Part shown: positions 14,778 through 21,470 of the stretch, piece after piece
Position numbering within the stretch: the stretch's first letter is position 1
Layout of the letters: the number at the start of each line of letters is the position of its first letter
DNA from: a virus
Reading direction: 5' to 3' (one strand)
Length of the DNA: 21,470 nt
Virus record (IMG/VR): IMGVR_UViG_3300045120_000508
Coordinates: 1-21,470 of that record
Program-made: the position numbers and the translations under genes
Notes under the pieces: generated by a model
What the model saw: the letters and a program-made list of their open reading frames with translations, nothing else
Databases searched by the model: none
What the model was told of the DNA's origin: nothing

Positions 14778-17700
14778 ATGGGCGGAAATTGTTGGGGATC
14801 CGATACGACGGTCAACCAGAGCCAGACGTACCGCCCCGCGCCACAGGCCAAAACCGCCATTACCGGCGCGCTGACCCAAGCACAGAACGTCGCGCAGACG
14901 CCGTTCCAGACGCCACAGGCGCCTGTTGCCGGCTTCTCACCGGATCAGATGCAGGCGTTCCAGGGCGTGCGCAACGCCCAGGGACAGGCGCAGCCGTATC
15001 TCGAGCAGGCTCAAGATTATTTCAGCGGCAACCGGGTCAATCAGTTCCTCAATCCCTACGCCGCCAACGTCATGGCTGGGATGAAGGATCTGTTCGGCTC
15101 GCAGATGAGCAAGGCGACCGGCAACCTGACCCAGCAGGCAGGCGGCGTCGGCGCCGATCGTATTGCAGTCGGGCAAGGTGAATTGCTGCGTCAGCAGCAG
15201 CTGGCCGCGGGGCAGACACTCGCGGGGCTGTACCAGCCGGCGCTGAGCGCCTCCCAGAACGCCGGTTTCGGTATCGGGGCTCTGGGCCCGGTCGCGCAGA
15301 ACGCCGCGCTACAGGGCTCGCAGGCGCAGCTTGGTACCGGCGGCCTGCAGCAGCAATTGCAACAGGCACAGCTGAATGCGCCGTACCAGCAGGAGCTGGC
15401 GCGCATCCAGTGGCCGTACCAGAATGCACAATTCAATGCCGGGATCACGGCTTCGCTGGCGCCGGGGCTAGGCGGCACGACCGCGGGCCAGACGACTTAT
15501 CCACAGCCAAGCCCGTTCGGGCAGATCGCTGGGCTTGGGATGGCCGGCCTCGGAGCGTACGGCGCAATGGGAGGCTTTCAGGGGCTGAGCAATCTGAACC
15601 AAGGCTATAATTACGACGGCTCCATGAGTGGAAATCAATGGGTCGCTGCCGGTCAAGGCCAAGGGCCGTATGCCGCAGATGGCGGCCGAATCAACCCGTA
15701 CGCCACCGGCGGCGTGGTTGGTTATGCCGAAGGCGGCGAAGCCGATGACAGCATGGATGATCAAATCCAGGCGGCCGAGATCCAGATGCTGCGCGATGCC
15801 GGTAATACGTCCGCCGCTGGTATTCATGCACCACAATCTGGCGTGCAGCCGATCAACATCGCGCCACAAACGCTGGTTCCAACCGGGCAGATTCCTCAGA
15901 TCCAGCCGCATATTCCACAACTGCAGGCGCCGCAACAACAAGGCGGTGGCGGCGGGATGCTTGGACAGATTGCCGGTACTGCTCTGAAAGTGCTGCCTTT
16001 TCTTAATCAGGGCGGCGCTGTCAATGGTTACGCCGAGGGCGGTGCGGCCGAAGAAAAGTCTTCGTACTACGATAAATTCCTGAAAGCCTTGCGTGGGATC
16101 AACGAGGCCATCGCGCCGACGCCGCACACCGGCTCGATCGGCAATGACATGCTGGCAGCATTGCCGTTTGCCAGCCTGGGGCTGCGTCCTAGCGGTATTA
16201 GATTACAACCTTCGCCGACAGGCACTGGAAATCCACGGATGCAAATTCGCGGGCGCTTCATGTCGACCGACCCGGCCAAGAACCCGCACGGCAACGAAGC
16301 CATGCTACATCATCCAGCCATCGGCAAGTGGCCGTTTATTGCCTCGGGCCAGCTTGCGGCAAATGCGATCGGATCGGATGACGCGCCAACGATCGAGCAC
16401 GCGCCTCCCCCAATGCGACATAATGACGCAGACATGATGGCGAGTGCCGGCAAAGGCGCGGATGAAGGCAATCCGTTCGCCGAACGTTGGGGCGAGATGG
16501 CTCCTCCGACCGAGAGCCCGCGGCAGGATCCGTTGTTCATGCAAAGCGGCATGCAGGATGCGCCCCCGCGCGCGATGCCTGAGCATGTGCCGCTTCCACG
16601 CTCCAATCCGTTTGTGCCGATGGCGCTCAACTACGAGCGCAAGAAGCGCGAAGCAACCATAGCGCCGCCTGTCCCAGACCGACCGCCTCCGTATCGTCCG
16701 ATGCACATGGCGGAAGGCGGCGAAGTTGAAGACGAAGTAATGTCGCCGTTCACGCGGCGGCAAGCAGCGCTGGAAGAAAGCGATCCATTTGAGCGCGCCG
16801 CACTGCGTACGCGCGAAAGTGTACGTCCGACTTCCGGCCGTAAAGAAGGGCCGTTGATGGGAGCTGCTGGAACGGCGCTCGCAATCGCAGGCAGCCCGGA
16901 AGCAATGCTGGCAAGCTACGCACCACGACTTGGTGGCGCGCTCTATGGCCTTGCGGCCGGAACAGCGCCGACCGAGGCAGGCGAGCCGGAATTTAAATGG
17001 TCTGATCCTAATAAGGATCGGGCGAAACGTCTTGGTGATATCGAAGCTGCAATTGCACTAGAGTCAGAGCGTAAAACGAAATCGGCTCCAGGTACGCAAA
17101 AAGCTCGAATTGATAGTCTCGCAAAAGAAAAAGAAGCGCTCTTAGCGTCTCGCGGGGAGGATTATAATCTTGCTCGCGAGACGTTTACTGCAGAGCAAGA
17201 TAGGCTTCGGCAGGCAGCTATCGATAAAAAGAAAGCCGAAACGTCGTTGTTCGACAAAATTCCGGGAACGCGCGCAGCGATCACGGCAGCCTCTCCAGCC
17301 GTTTCTTTTCTCGGCGGCAAATATCTCGGAAAGCGCTTGTCACCGTGGGCATCTATTCCGATCGGCGCCACTACCGGCGCCATTGAAGGGGGAGCATCGA
17401 TTGCCGGCCCAACGGAAATGGATATCAACAGCTTGCCGCGATCTTCCGCCACGCGCCAGGAAGCCGAGGCCGACCTGGACAAGAAAAGCTACTGGCAGCG
17501 CGTTGCATTAGCGTCCGGCGTGAGCGGTGCGTTCGGCGCGCTTGGCGCCACTAAAGGATATGCCAGCACGCGGCCTGTTCGCTCGAACGCTCCCGATCTT
17601 TCAAATGTTGCGCAGAAAGCTGTGCAGGCCGCTTCCGCTCCTAGAATGAAAACTCCGTATGTGCTGCCGGATGGATCGACAGTCTTTAAATATCCTAGCG

Positions 17701-19169
17701 GCAGGTGGCACACAGGTAAAACATTTACAGGCGCTCCTGATCTCAGCAAAGCAAAAGCAGGGAAGCCGATTCCCTACGCATCTGGAGGCGCGACCGATAC
17801 TTTTAATGATCGTTACAATCTCAACAAAGTAAGAAGTGACCTTGGATATGATGACATAGGTTCTACGGCAGGGCCGGAAAAGCTAGCGCCTGGCGTAGAG
17901 CCGTTCGGCGACCGCTGGAACGCGCTGTCAGATCCATGGGCTTCCGAACTTCAGCCGGCAGCCACGCCGCCGATCGCGTCGTCGACGCGGCTTAATCAAG
18001 AAGTTGAGGACGAAGCACCCGCGCCGCCTCCACGATCAAAGCCCGAAGTTGAATTCGACGGCAACGATCCTGATAACCCCTGGGCGCCTCCACAGAAGCG
18101 TTCGGATCTGGTCGACAATCCCTGGCTGGCGCTGATGCAGGCCGGGCTCGGCACCATGGCGGCAGCCGGGCATCGCGACTCGCACGGCCTTCCGACGTCG
18201 CCGCTGGCGGCCATCGGTCAGGGTGGCATGAAGGGCGTGGAAGCACTGCGCGAGCAGCAGACCGCGCGCATGAAGCAGCAGAGCGTCGATCAAGCCGCCA
18301 AGCGCTTGGAAACTGAAGCCGCGCGACATCTGCGGGCGATGGGCGAAACTGAACGGCATCACAAGGCAATGGAAGAATACCAGAAGCAGCGCATAGGGCT
18401 ATCTGGAACTGTTGACGAAGATGCCGTAAGTCGCAGAGCCGATCGTATTGGAAACTATCTCGAACCTCCTCCAGGGCCGGGATCCCGCGATCCACAAGCT
18501 AAAGCCGCCATGGATAAAGTACGGGAGCGCTATCCGGACTATCGCGGATCGCGCTATGCCGGTGAAGCTGCAGCAGACAAGATCATAGCGACTGCCGATC
18601 CGCGTGCGATCAGCAATGCCATAAGCGGACTTGAGAAACAGTCCGCAGGCATCACCGCGTTTGAAAACACGGCAAGAAAGAACGGACAAGTCTTGATCGG
18701 GCTTGCCGATAAAGTAGATACAACCGGCATTCCGGTTATCGAGCGCTGGATTCGCGCTGGCAGAAATGCCGTCAAGGGCGATCCAGATGTCAGCGACTTC
18801 AACTTGCAATATCGTCTCTACACGGCCGAAGTTGCCAAGATCATAACCAACCCGAACCTGACCGGCGTTCTGACCGATACTGCCAGAAAGGAAGTGTCTG
18901 ACGCACTATCGCCTAATGCGTCGGCGCAGCAAATAAGGTCGGCCGTAAAACTGCTCGAAAAAGATTTCGACAACCGGTCCGAAGCTATCGCTGAAACAAA
19001 AGCAGCGTTGCATAAAAAACTTGGCGCCGGGCGTCCAGGCGCACCGCCAGCGGCTCCGGAACCACCTCCTGCTGCTCCCGCTGCTAAAGAGTTCACCGGA
19101 AGGACGGCGACAAATCCAGCGACTGGCAAAAAATTGCGCGAAAAAGCTGATGGATCGTGGGTAGAATAA
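14778..19169 (+). CDS. large internal virion / DNA ejection protein
   Basis: A 1463-residue protein, AGGA at 14768-14771 ahead of ATG 14778. Residues ~1-230 are Gln/Ala-rich helices (QAQPYLEQAQDYF, LLRQQQLAAGQTLAGLYQP, QQQLQQAQLNAPYQQEL) of the kind seen in podovirus ejection proteins. Residues ~298-1004 hold recurrent YA[ETS]GG / MAEGGE motifs (Y298, Y316, Y418, M642, Y1000). A charged coiled-coil (~740-820: LGDIEAAIALESERK ... FTAEQDRLRQAAIDKKKAET) precedes small-residue, membrane-competent stretches (~828-876, 'GGKYLGKRLSPW...GATTGAIEGGASIAG'; ~912-930). Residues ~1112-1165 and ~1230-1420 (DKVDTTGIPVIERWIRAGR, ITNPNLTGVLTDTARKEV) match segments I know from phage internal proteins. A Pro/Ala linker leads to 'NPATGKKLREKADGSWVE'. 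It probably helps form a conduit for the genome; no lytic-transglycosylase motif is evident. Confidence 0.7.
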   Translation: MGGNCWGSDTTVNQSQTYRPAPQAKTAITGALTQAQNVAQTPFQTPQAPVAGFSPDQMQAFQGVRNAQGQAQPYLEQAQDYFSGNRVNQFLNPYAANVMAGMKDLFGSQMSKATGNLTQQAGGVGADRIAVGQGELLRQQQLAAGQTLAGLYQPALSASQNAGFGIGALGPVAQNAALQGSQAQLGTGGLQQQLQQAQLNAPYQQELARIQWPYQNAQFNAGITASLAPGLGGTTAGQTTYPQPSPFGQIAGLGMAGLGAYGAMGGFQGLSNLNQGYNYDGSMSGNQWVAAGQGQGPYAADGGRINPYATGGVVGYAEGGEADDSMDDQIQAAEIQMLRDAGNTSAAGIHAPQSGVQPINIAPQTLVPTGQIPQIQPHIPQLQAPQQQGGGGGMLGQIAGTALKVLPFLNQGGAVNGYAEGGAAEEKSSYYDKFLKALRGINEAIAPTPHTGSIGNDMLAALPFASLGLRPSGIRLQPSPTGTGNPRMQIRGRFMSTDPAKNPHGNEAMLHHPAIGKWPFIASGQLAANAIGSDDAPTIEHAPPPMRHNDADMMASAGKGADEGNPFAERWGEMAPPTESPRQDPLFMQSGMQDAPPRAMPEHVPLPRSNPFVPMALNYERKKREATIAPPVPDRPPPYRPMHMAEGGEVEDEVMSPFTRRQAALEESDPFERAALRTRESVRPTSGRKEGPLMGAAGTALAIAGSPEAMLASYAPRLGGALYGLAAGTAPTEAGEPEFKWSDPNKDRAKRLGDIEAAIALESERKTKSAPGTQKARIDSLAKEKEALLASRGEDYNLARETFTAEQDRLRQAAIDKKKAETSLFDKIPGTRAAITAASPAVSFLGGKYLGKRLSPWASIPIGATTGAIEGGASIAGPTEMDINSLPRSSATRQEAEADLDKKSYWQRVALASGVSGAFGALGATKGYASTRPVRSNAPDLSNVAQKAVQAASAPRMKTPYVLPDGSTVFKYPSGRWHTGKTFTGAPDLSKAKAGKPIPYASGGATDTFNDRYNLNKVRSDLGYDDIGSTAGPEKLAPGVEPFGDRWNALSDPWASELQPAATPPIASSTRLNQEVEDEAPAPPPRSKPEVEFDGNDPDNPWAPPQKRSDLVDNPWLALMQAGLGTMAAAGHRDSHGLPTSPLAAIGQGGMKGVEALREQQTARMKQQSVDQAAKRLETEAARHLRAMGETERHHKAMEEYQKQRIGLSGTVDEDAVSRRADRIGNYLEPPPGPGSRDPQAKAAMDKVRERYPDYRGSRYAGEAAADKIIATADPRAISNAISGLEKQSAGITAFENTARKNGQVLIGLADKVDTTGIPVIERWIRAGRNAVKGDPDVSDFNLQYRLYTAEVAKIITNPNLTGVLTDTARKEVSDALSPNASAQQIRSAVKLLEKDFDNRSEAIAETKAALHKKLGAGRPGAPPAAPEPPPAAPAAKEFTGRTATNPATGKKLREKADGSWVE

Positions 19170-19170
19170 G

Positions 19171-20676
19171 ATGGCCGAACTTCCAGAAGGTTTTGTCGTT
19201 GACGCCCCGACTGCTTCGCCGAGCGGGCTTCCGGAAGGCTTCGTCTTAGATCAAGCTGACGAATCGAAAACGGTTGCGCAGCAGCTCAATCTTCCGCAGC
19301 CGATTGTCGATGCGTCTAATGAAGCGCAACGTACCACCTCGGAAGCTTTCGGCAGCGCCAAGCAGGATCTGAGCGAAAGTCTCAGTCCGAGGAAAGGTGC
19401 GCGCGATGAAGGTTTCTGGGAAGGCTACGGCCGCGATCTCCTGGAAACACCTGCGCGCTTCGGCAAATTTGCACGCGGCCTCGCAACGGCTGCGGGAGTT
19501 CCATTGGCTCCAGCCTATGGTGCTGCCAAGTCTCTAGTCGGCCGTCCCATGGCAAGCGCCATTCATACGGCCGGTCAATACATCAACCCGGAGGTTGCCG
19601 CCCAGCAGACGCCGGGAAGCATTTACGAGGATATTCGCGAGGACGTCGGATCGGCGCTTGGGACTGTCGCAGGCCGCGCGGCGCAAACACCAAGGGCACC
19701 GCATGCTTCGCTCGCAGAGATAAAAGCTGCCTCCCAGACAGCGTACAAACATCCGGATGTCGCGGCCGTGGAAATCGGTCCGCAGGCGGTTCGCGGACTG
19801 GCCAACGTCATTGAAGGCGATTTGGTAAACGCCGGGTTTCATCCATCTGCCGGGCTTGGCGATAAGACCTTCCAAGCTATAGATCGCATGCGCCCGCGTG
19901 TTGGCGCCAATGCCCCGGTCACGATCAGCGATCTCGACAACACGCGCCGAACGCTTGGAAGAATCGCGAAGGAAAAAGACGCGCAAGGGCAGATGACGCA
20001 GGAAGCCGCGGCAGCTGCGAAGGCTATAGACCATATCGACAGCTTCTTGCCCAACCTCAAACAATCCGATCTGCATGCCGGCAATGCGGCGAAGGCTAAC
20101 AGCATCCTGCAAGATGCCCGAAAGGATTGGGCGTCCTACAAGCGCGGCAGTCTGGTCGATATGCTTGAAGAGAATGCCGGCAAGATGGCCGGCTCGAACT
20201 ATTACGGCGGGAATCTCAACAACAATATCCGCCAGGCATTCCGTCCCTACGGCAAATTCCGTCATCAGAAAATCCCCGGCTGGACTGATGAATCAAAAGC
20301 GGCTTTGGATCGCATCGTGTCGGGAGGATCAAAAACTTCTCTGGCAAACATGGCGCGTAACGCCGGTCGTTTGGCCCCCGATACCAAGCTCGGTATTATG
20401 GGGCACATGGCCGCATACTCACTTAGTGGGGGGCACACACTACCAGTAGCAATGGCAGGCTACGCCGCCAAGAAGCTCGGCATCGCCCTGACCAAGCGCA
20501 ATGTGAATAAGCTGCGCAACATACTGATTCGAGACAGCGCTTTGCAGCAGGCCCGCCAAGCAGCCATGGTGCCGAAGACCGGTTTAGGAGCAAAACTGGC
20601 CCCGGCAGCGTGGACTCAGATTCCCGAACATCGCCGCCAGATCTCAGAGCCGGTCGTCAACCCCTACGCGCCCTGA
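19171..20676 (+). CDS. second internal virion / DNA injection protein
   Basis: A 501-residue protein, one base after the previous stop, without an obvious ribosome binding site, so probably coupled. The N-terminus carries LPEGFVVD (residues 4-11) and LPEGFVLD (20-27), a short motif repeated in many phage internal proteins in my recollection. Residues ~55-110 are helical (LSESLSPRKGARDEGFWEGYG). Residues ~180-330 (AEIKAASQTAYKHPDVAAVEI, ..NVIEGDLVNAGFHP, PVTISDLDNTRRTLGRIAKE..., AKAIDHIDSFLPNL, ...ILQDARKDWASYKRGSLVD) form a helical module found widely in phage ejection proteins. The end (MAGYAAKKLGIALTKRNVNKLRNILIRD) is basic and amphipathic, suited to DNA or membrane contact. It pairs with the large gene upstream as a second ejection component. 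No enzyme motif is recognised. Confidence 0.7.
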   Translation: MAELPEGFVVDAPTASPSGLPEGFVLDQADESKTVAQQLNLPQPIVDASNEAQRTTSEAFGSAKQDLSESLSPRKGARDEGFWEGYGRDLLETPARFGKFARGLATAAGVPLAPAYGAAKSLVGRPMASAIHTAGQYINPEVAAQQTPGSIYEDIREDVGSALGTVAGRAAQTPRAPHASLAEIKAASQTAYKHPDVAAVEIGPQAVRGLANVIEGDLVNAGFHPSAGLGDKTFQAIDRMRPRVGANAPVTISDLDNTRRTLGRIAKEKDAQGQMTQEAAAAAKAIDHIDSFLPNLKQSDLHAGNAAKANSILQDARKDWASYKRGSLVDMLEENAGKMAGSNYYGGNLNNNIRQAFRPYGKFRHQKIPGWTDESKAALDRIVSGGSKTSLANMARNAGRLAPDTKLGIMGHMAAYSLSGGHTLPVAMAGYAAKKLGIALTKRNVNKLRNILIRDSALQQARQAAMVPKTGLGAKLAPAAWTQIPEHRRQISEPVVNPYAP

Positions 20677-20712
20677 AATTAGGAATCGCTGAAGACTTGT
20701 GGTAATAGTGGA

Positions 20713-20734
20713 TGCACAACCCCGGAGTTGTGTA
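20713..20734 (+). promoter_or_regulatory. hairpin overlapping the ribosome binding site of the secreted-protein gene
   Basis: TGCACAAC (20713-20720) pairs with GTTGTGTA (20727-20734), eight pairs including one G-T, around the loop CCCGGA (20721-20726). The Shine-Dalgarno GGAG (20724-20727) is in the loop and first stem base, and the A of start ATG 20734 closes the stem. No T-run follows, so it is not a standard terminator. It lies in the 57-base gap between the ejection gene and the lysis-type genes. It could slow initiation or present the GGAG in an accessible loop. Confidence 0.5.
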
Positions 20735-21087
20735 TGCGAGGCGCTATAGCTGTCATATTATTCACGTTATTTTCCACAGCCTTTGCACAGGCTCAAGAAC
20801 ATTTTCACCCTCCCGAACACGCCGCGATTCACGAAGACTTCTACCAAAACTGGATGAGGCCGGATAATCCGACCATTTCTTGCTGCAATCGAAAGGATTG
20901 CGCTCCAGTCGAACATGTTCGGCGCAATAGTGCCGGGCAATGGGAGTTGCAGCGATCTCTTGACGGCGTCTGGATCACCGTCCCTAACGAGAGGATTGAG
21001 CTGAACCGGGATAGCCCAGATGGCCGATCGCATATGTGCTCGCAAGGCGAGCTAATCTTTTGCGCCATTATCGGATCAGGGGGGTGA
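20734..21087 (+). CDS. secreted Cys-rich phage protein
   Basis: A 117-residue protein. I choose ATG 20734 (MRGAIAVILFTLFSTAFAQAQ) because GGAG at 20724-20727 is well placed; a TTG at 20728 is a weaker in-frame alternative. The N-terminus is a clear signal peptide with a hydrophobic core (AIAVILFTLFSTAFA) and a likely cut after AQA (18-20). The mature part begins QEHFHPPEHAAIHEDFYQNW and has five Cys: C50, C51, C56 (SCCNRKDC), C102 and C110. I recall this 'HPP..A.H..FY..W..P......SCCN..DC' pattern in short secreted proteins of Rhizobiales and their phages, without known function. An export signal fits a periplasmic role: lysis helper, superinfection factor, or virion component matured in the periplasm. 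It is followed four bases later by another small gene. Confidence 0.7.
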   Translation: MRGAIAVILFTLFSTAFAQAQEHFHPPEHAAIHEDFYQNWMRPDNPTISCCNRKDCAPVEHVRRNSAGQWELQRSLDGVWITVPNERIELNRDSPDGRSHMCSQGELIFCAIIGSGG

Positions 21088-21091
21088 GGGG

Positions 21092-21334
21092 ATGGTAACT
21101 AGAGGTTGGGGGCCGTTCAAGCAGAATTGGATTTCGATCTGTTCGGCGCATCCGGACGGTAGTCCGGATGATTCTTGCTTGTGCTGTCAAGCAGGAGAGT
21201 GGCACAACGTAATAATACGGCGCATCGATTCGGCTGTATGGAAAACTGCGCCGTGGCTGAATTTGTGGTGGCACAACCGCAAAAACAGCAGAACTAGGCG
21301 ATTTTTTCGTCAACATTTTCCGAACATCAGGTGA
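21092..21334 (+). CDS. small Cys-containing protein of unknown function
   Basis: An 80-residue protein, ATG 21092, four bases after the upstream stop, with a G-rich GGGGGGTGAGGGG leader. It contains C17 and a C29-L-C-C32 cluster (SPDDSCLCCQAGEWHN), then a Trp/Arg-rich end (WKTAPWLNLWWHNRKNSRTRRFFRQHF). No signal peptide or transmembrane segment is visible, so it is not a typical holin. Its stop overlaps the endolysin ribosome binding site (AGGTG 21329-21333, TGA 21332-21334), which suggests coordinated translation. Basic, aromatic C-terminus and cysteines could indicate a membrane- or nucleic-acid-associated peptide, but I do not recognise the family. Confidence 0.55.
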   Translation: MVTRGWGPFKQNWISICSAHPDGSPDDSCLCCQAGEWHNVIIRRIDSAVWKTAPWLNLWWHNRKNSRTRRFFRQHFPNIR

Positions 21335-21337
21335 CAG

Positions 21338-21470
21338 ATGGCATGGCCAGCAGATAAGCGCTTCATGACCCCTGACCAATTCAAGGCGCACGTCGATGCG
21401 CTTGATTTTACGGCCTGGAAGCCGATCGGCATTGTCTGGCATAACACGGCCGAACCGAACCTGAAGCGCT
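21338..21470 (+). CDS. N-acetylmuramoyl-L-alanine amidase-type endolysin, 3' end cut by window edge
   Basis: The first 44 codons of a gene starting ATG 21338, preceded by AGGTG at 21329-21333. The protein opens MAWPADKRFMTPDQFKAHV and reaches GIVWHNTA (31-38). The 'PWPADKRFMTP..F......L.F..W.P.GIVWHNTA.P' layout is known from Rhizobiales phage endolysins of the Amidase_2 / T7 lysozyme-like class. In that class the His of HNT (H35 here) is a zinc ligand and the enzyme cuts the MurNAc-L-Ala bond of peptidoglycan at the end of infection. The remaining zinc ligands and catalytic residues are beyond the window. Position after the small secreted genes fits a lysis cassette. Confidence 0.8.
   Translation, partial: MAWPADKRFMTPDQFKAHVDALDFTAWKPIGIVWHNTAEPNLKR

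Noticed and set aside
19534-20265. A 243-residue minus-strand frame
   Set aside because: It overlaps entirely with the second ejection protein, which has family-like text and a coupled start; the minus-strand product resembles nothing.
20713-20734. Rho-independent terminator after the ejection genes
   Set aside because: The stem lacks a following T-run and overlaps a ribosome binding site and start codon, so a translational role is more likely.
1-21470. tRNA genes, CRISPR array, insertion sequence or integrase attachment site
   Set aside because: The coding density leaves no room between genes, and no cloverleaf, spaced repeat array, transposase or integrase text was noticed. A covariance-model search would be needed to exclude small RNAs.

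Overview
The window is the late structural and early lysis part of a tailed bacteriophage or prophage. All credible genes lie on the + strand and are packed end to end, with stop/start overlaps (ATGA, TGATG) or gaps of a few bases. The set is a short-tail (podovirus-like) virion: a tailspike, two small head-tail adaptor proteins, a P22 gp10-like nozzle protein, a glycine-rich fibre tip and two large internal ejection proteins. No tail tube, sheath or tape-measure gene was seen. The overall style (GC-rich backbone, tryptophan-repeat structural protein, secreted Cys-rich protein before a muramidase/amidase-type endolysin) suggests a phage of an alphaproteobacterium, probably Rhizobiales. The host is an inference from resemblance, not something the sequence proves.

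Region 1 (1-3282), moderate to low GC: the C-terminal end of an upstream tail protein with a possible frameshifted extension, a LamG/concanavalin-like surface protein, a small unknown protein, and a 606-residue protein with two copies of a carbohydrate-binding-like module. Region 2 (3287-4408), very GC-rich: a protein built from eight ~36-residue repeats around an invariant Trp, opening with a 14-residue tandem duplication. Region 3 (4418-7342): a 974-residue pectate-lyase-fold tailspike with a GC-richer N-terminal attachment domain and an AT-richer beta-helix body. Region 4 (7347-12200): a small protein resembling the C-terminus of the repeat protein, an Ig-like small protein, a P22 gp4-like adaptor, a zinc-knuckle plus beta-sandwich protein, an SU10-type adaptor and the nozzle. 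Region 5 (12200-14769): a short unknown protein, a fibre with a polyglycine tip, a 201-residue protein with a duplicated module, and a GNAT-fold acyltransferase. Region 6 (14778-20676): two large ejection-type proteins. Region 7 (20677-21470): a hairpin over a ribosome binding site, a secreted Cys-rich protein, a small Cys-containing protein and the start of an amidase endolysin cut by the window edge.

Together, the adaptors and nozzle close the portal, the spike and fibres find and possibly degrade surface glycans, the large internal proteins are expected to carry the genome across the envelope, and the last genes begin lysis. No complete defence, replication or integration system, CRISPR array, tRNA or insertion sequence was seen. 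The most unusual items are the eight-fold Trp repeat protein, its relation to the small protein on the other side of the spike, the base-composition break inside the spike, and the start-site hairpin before the secreted protein.
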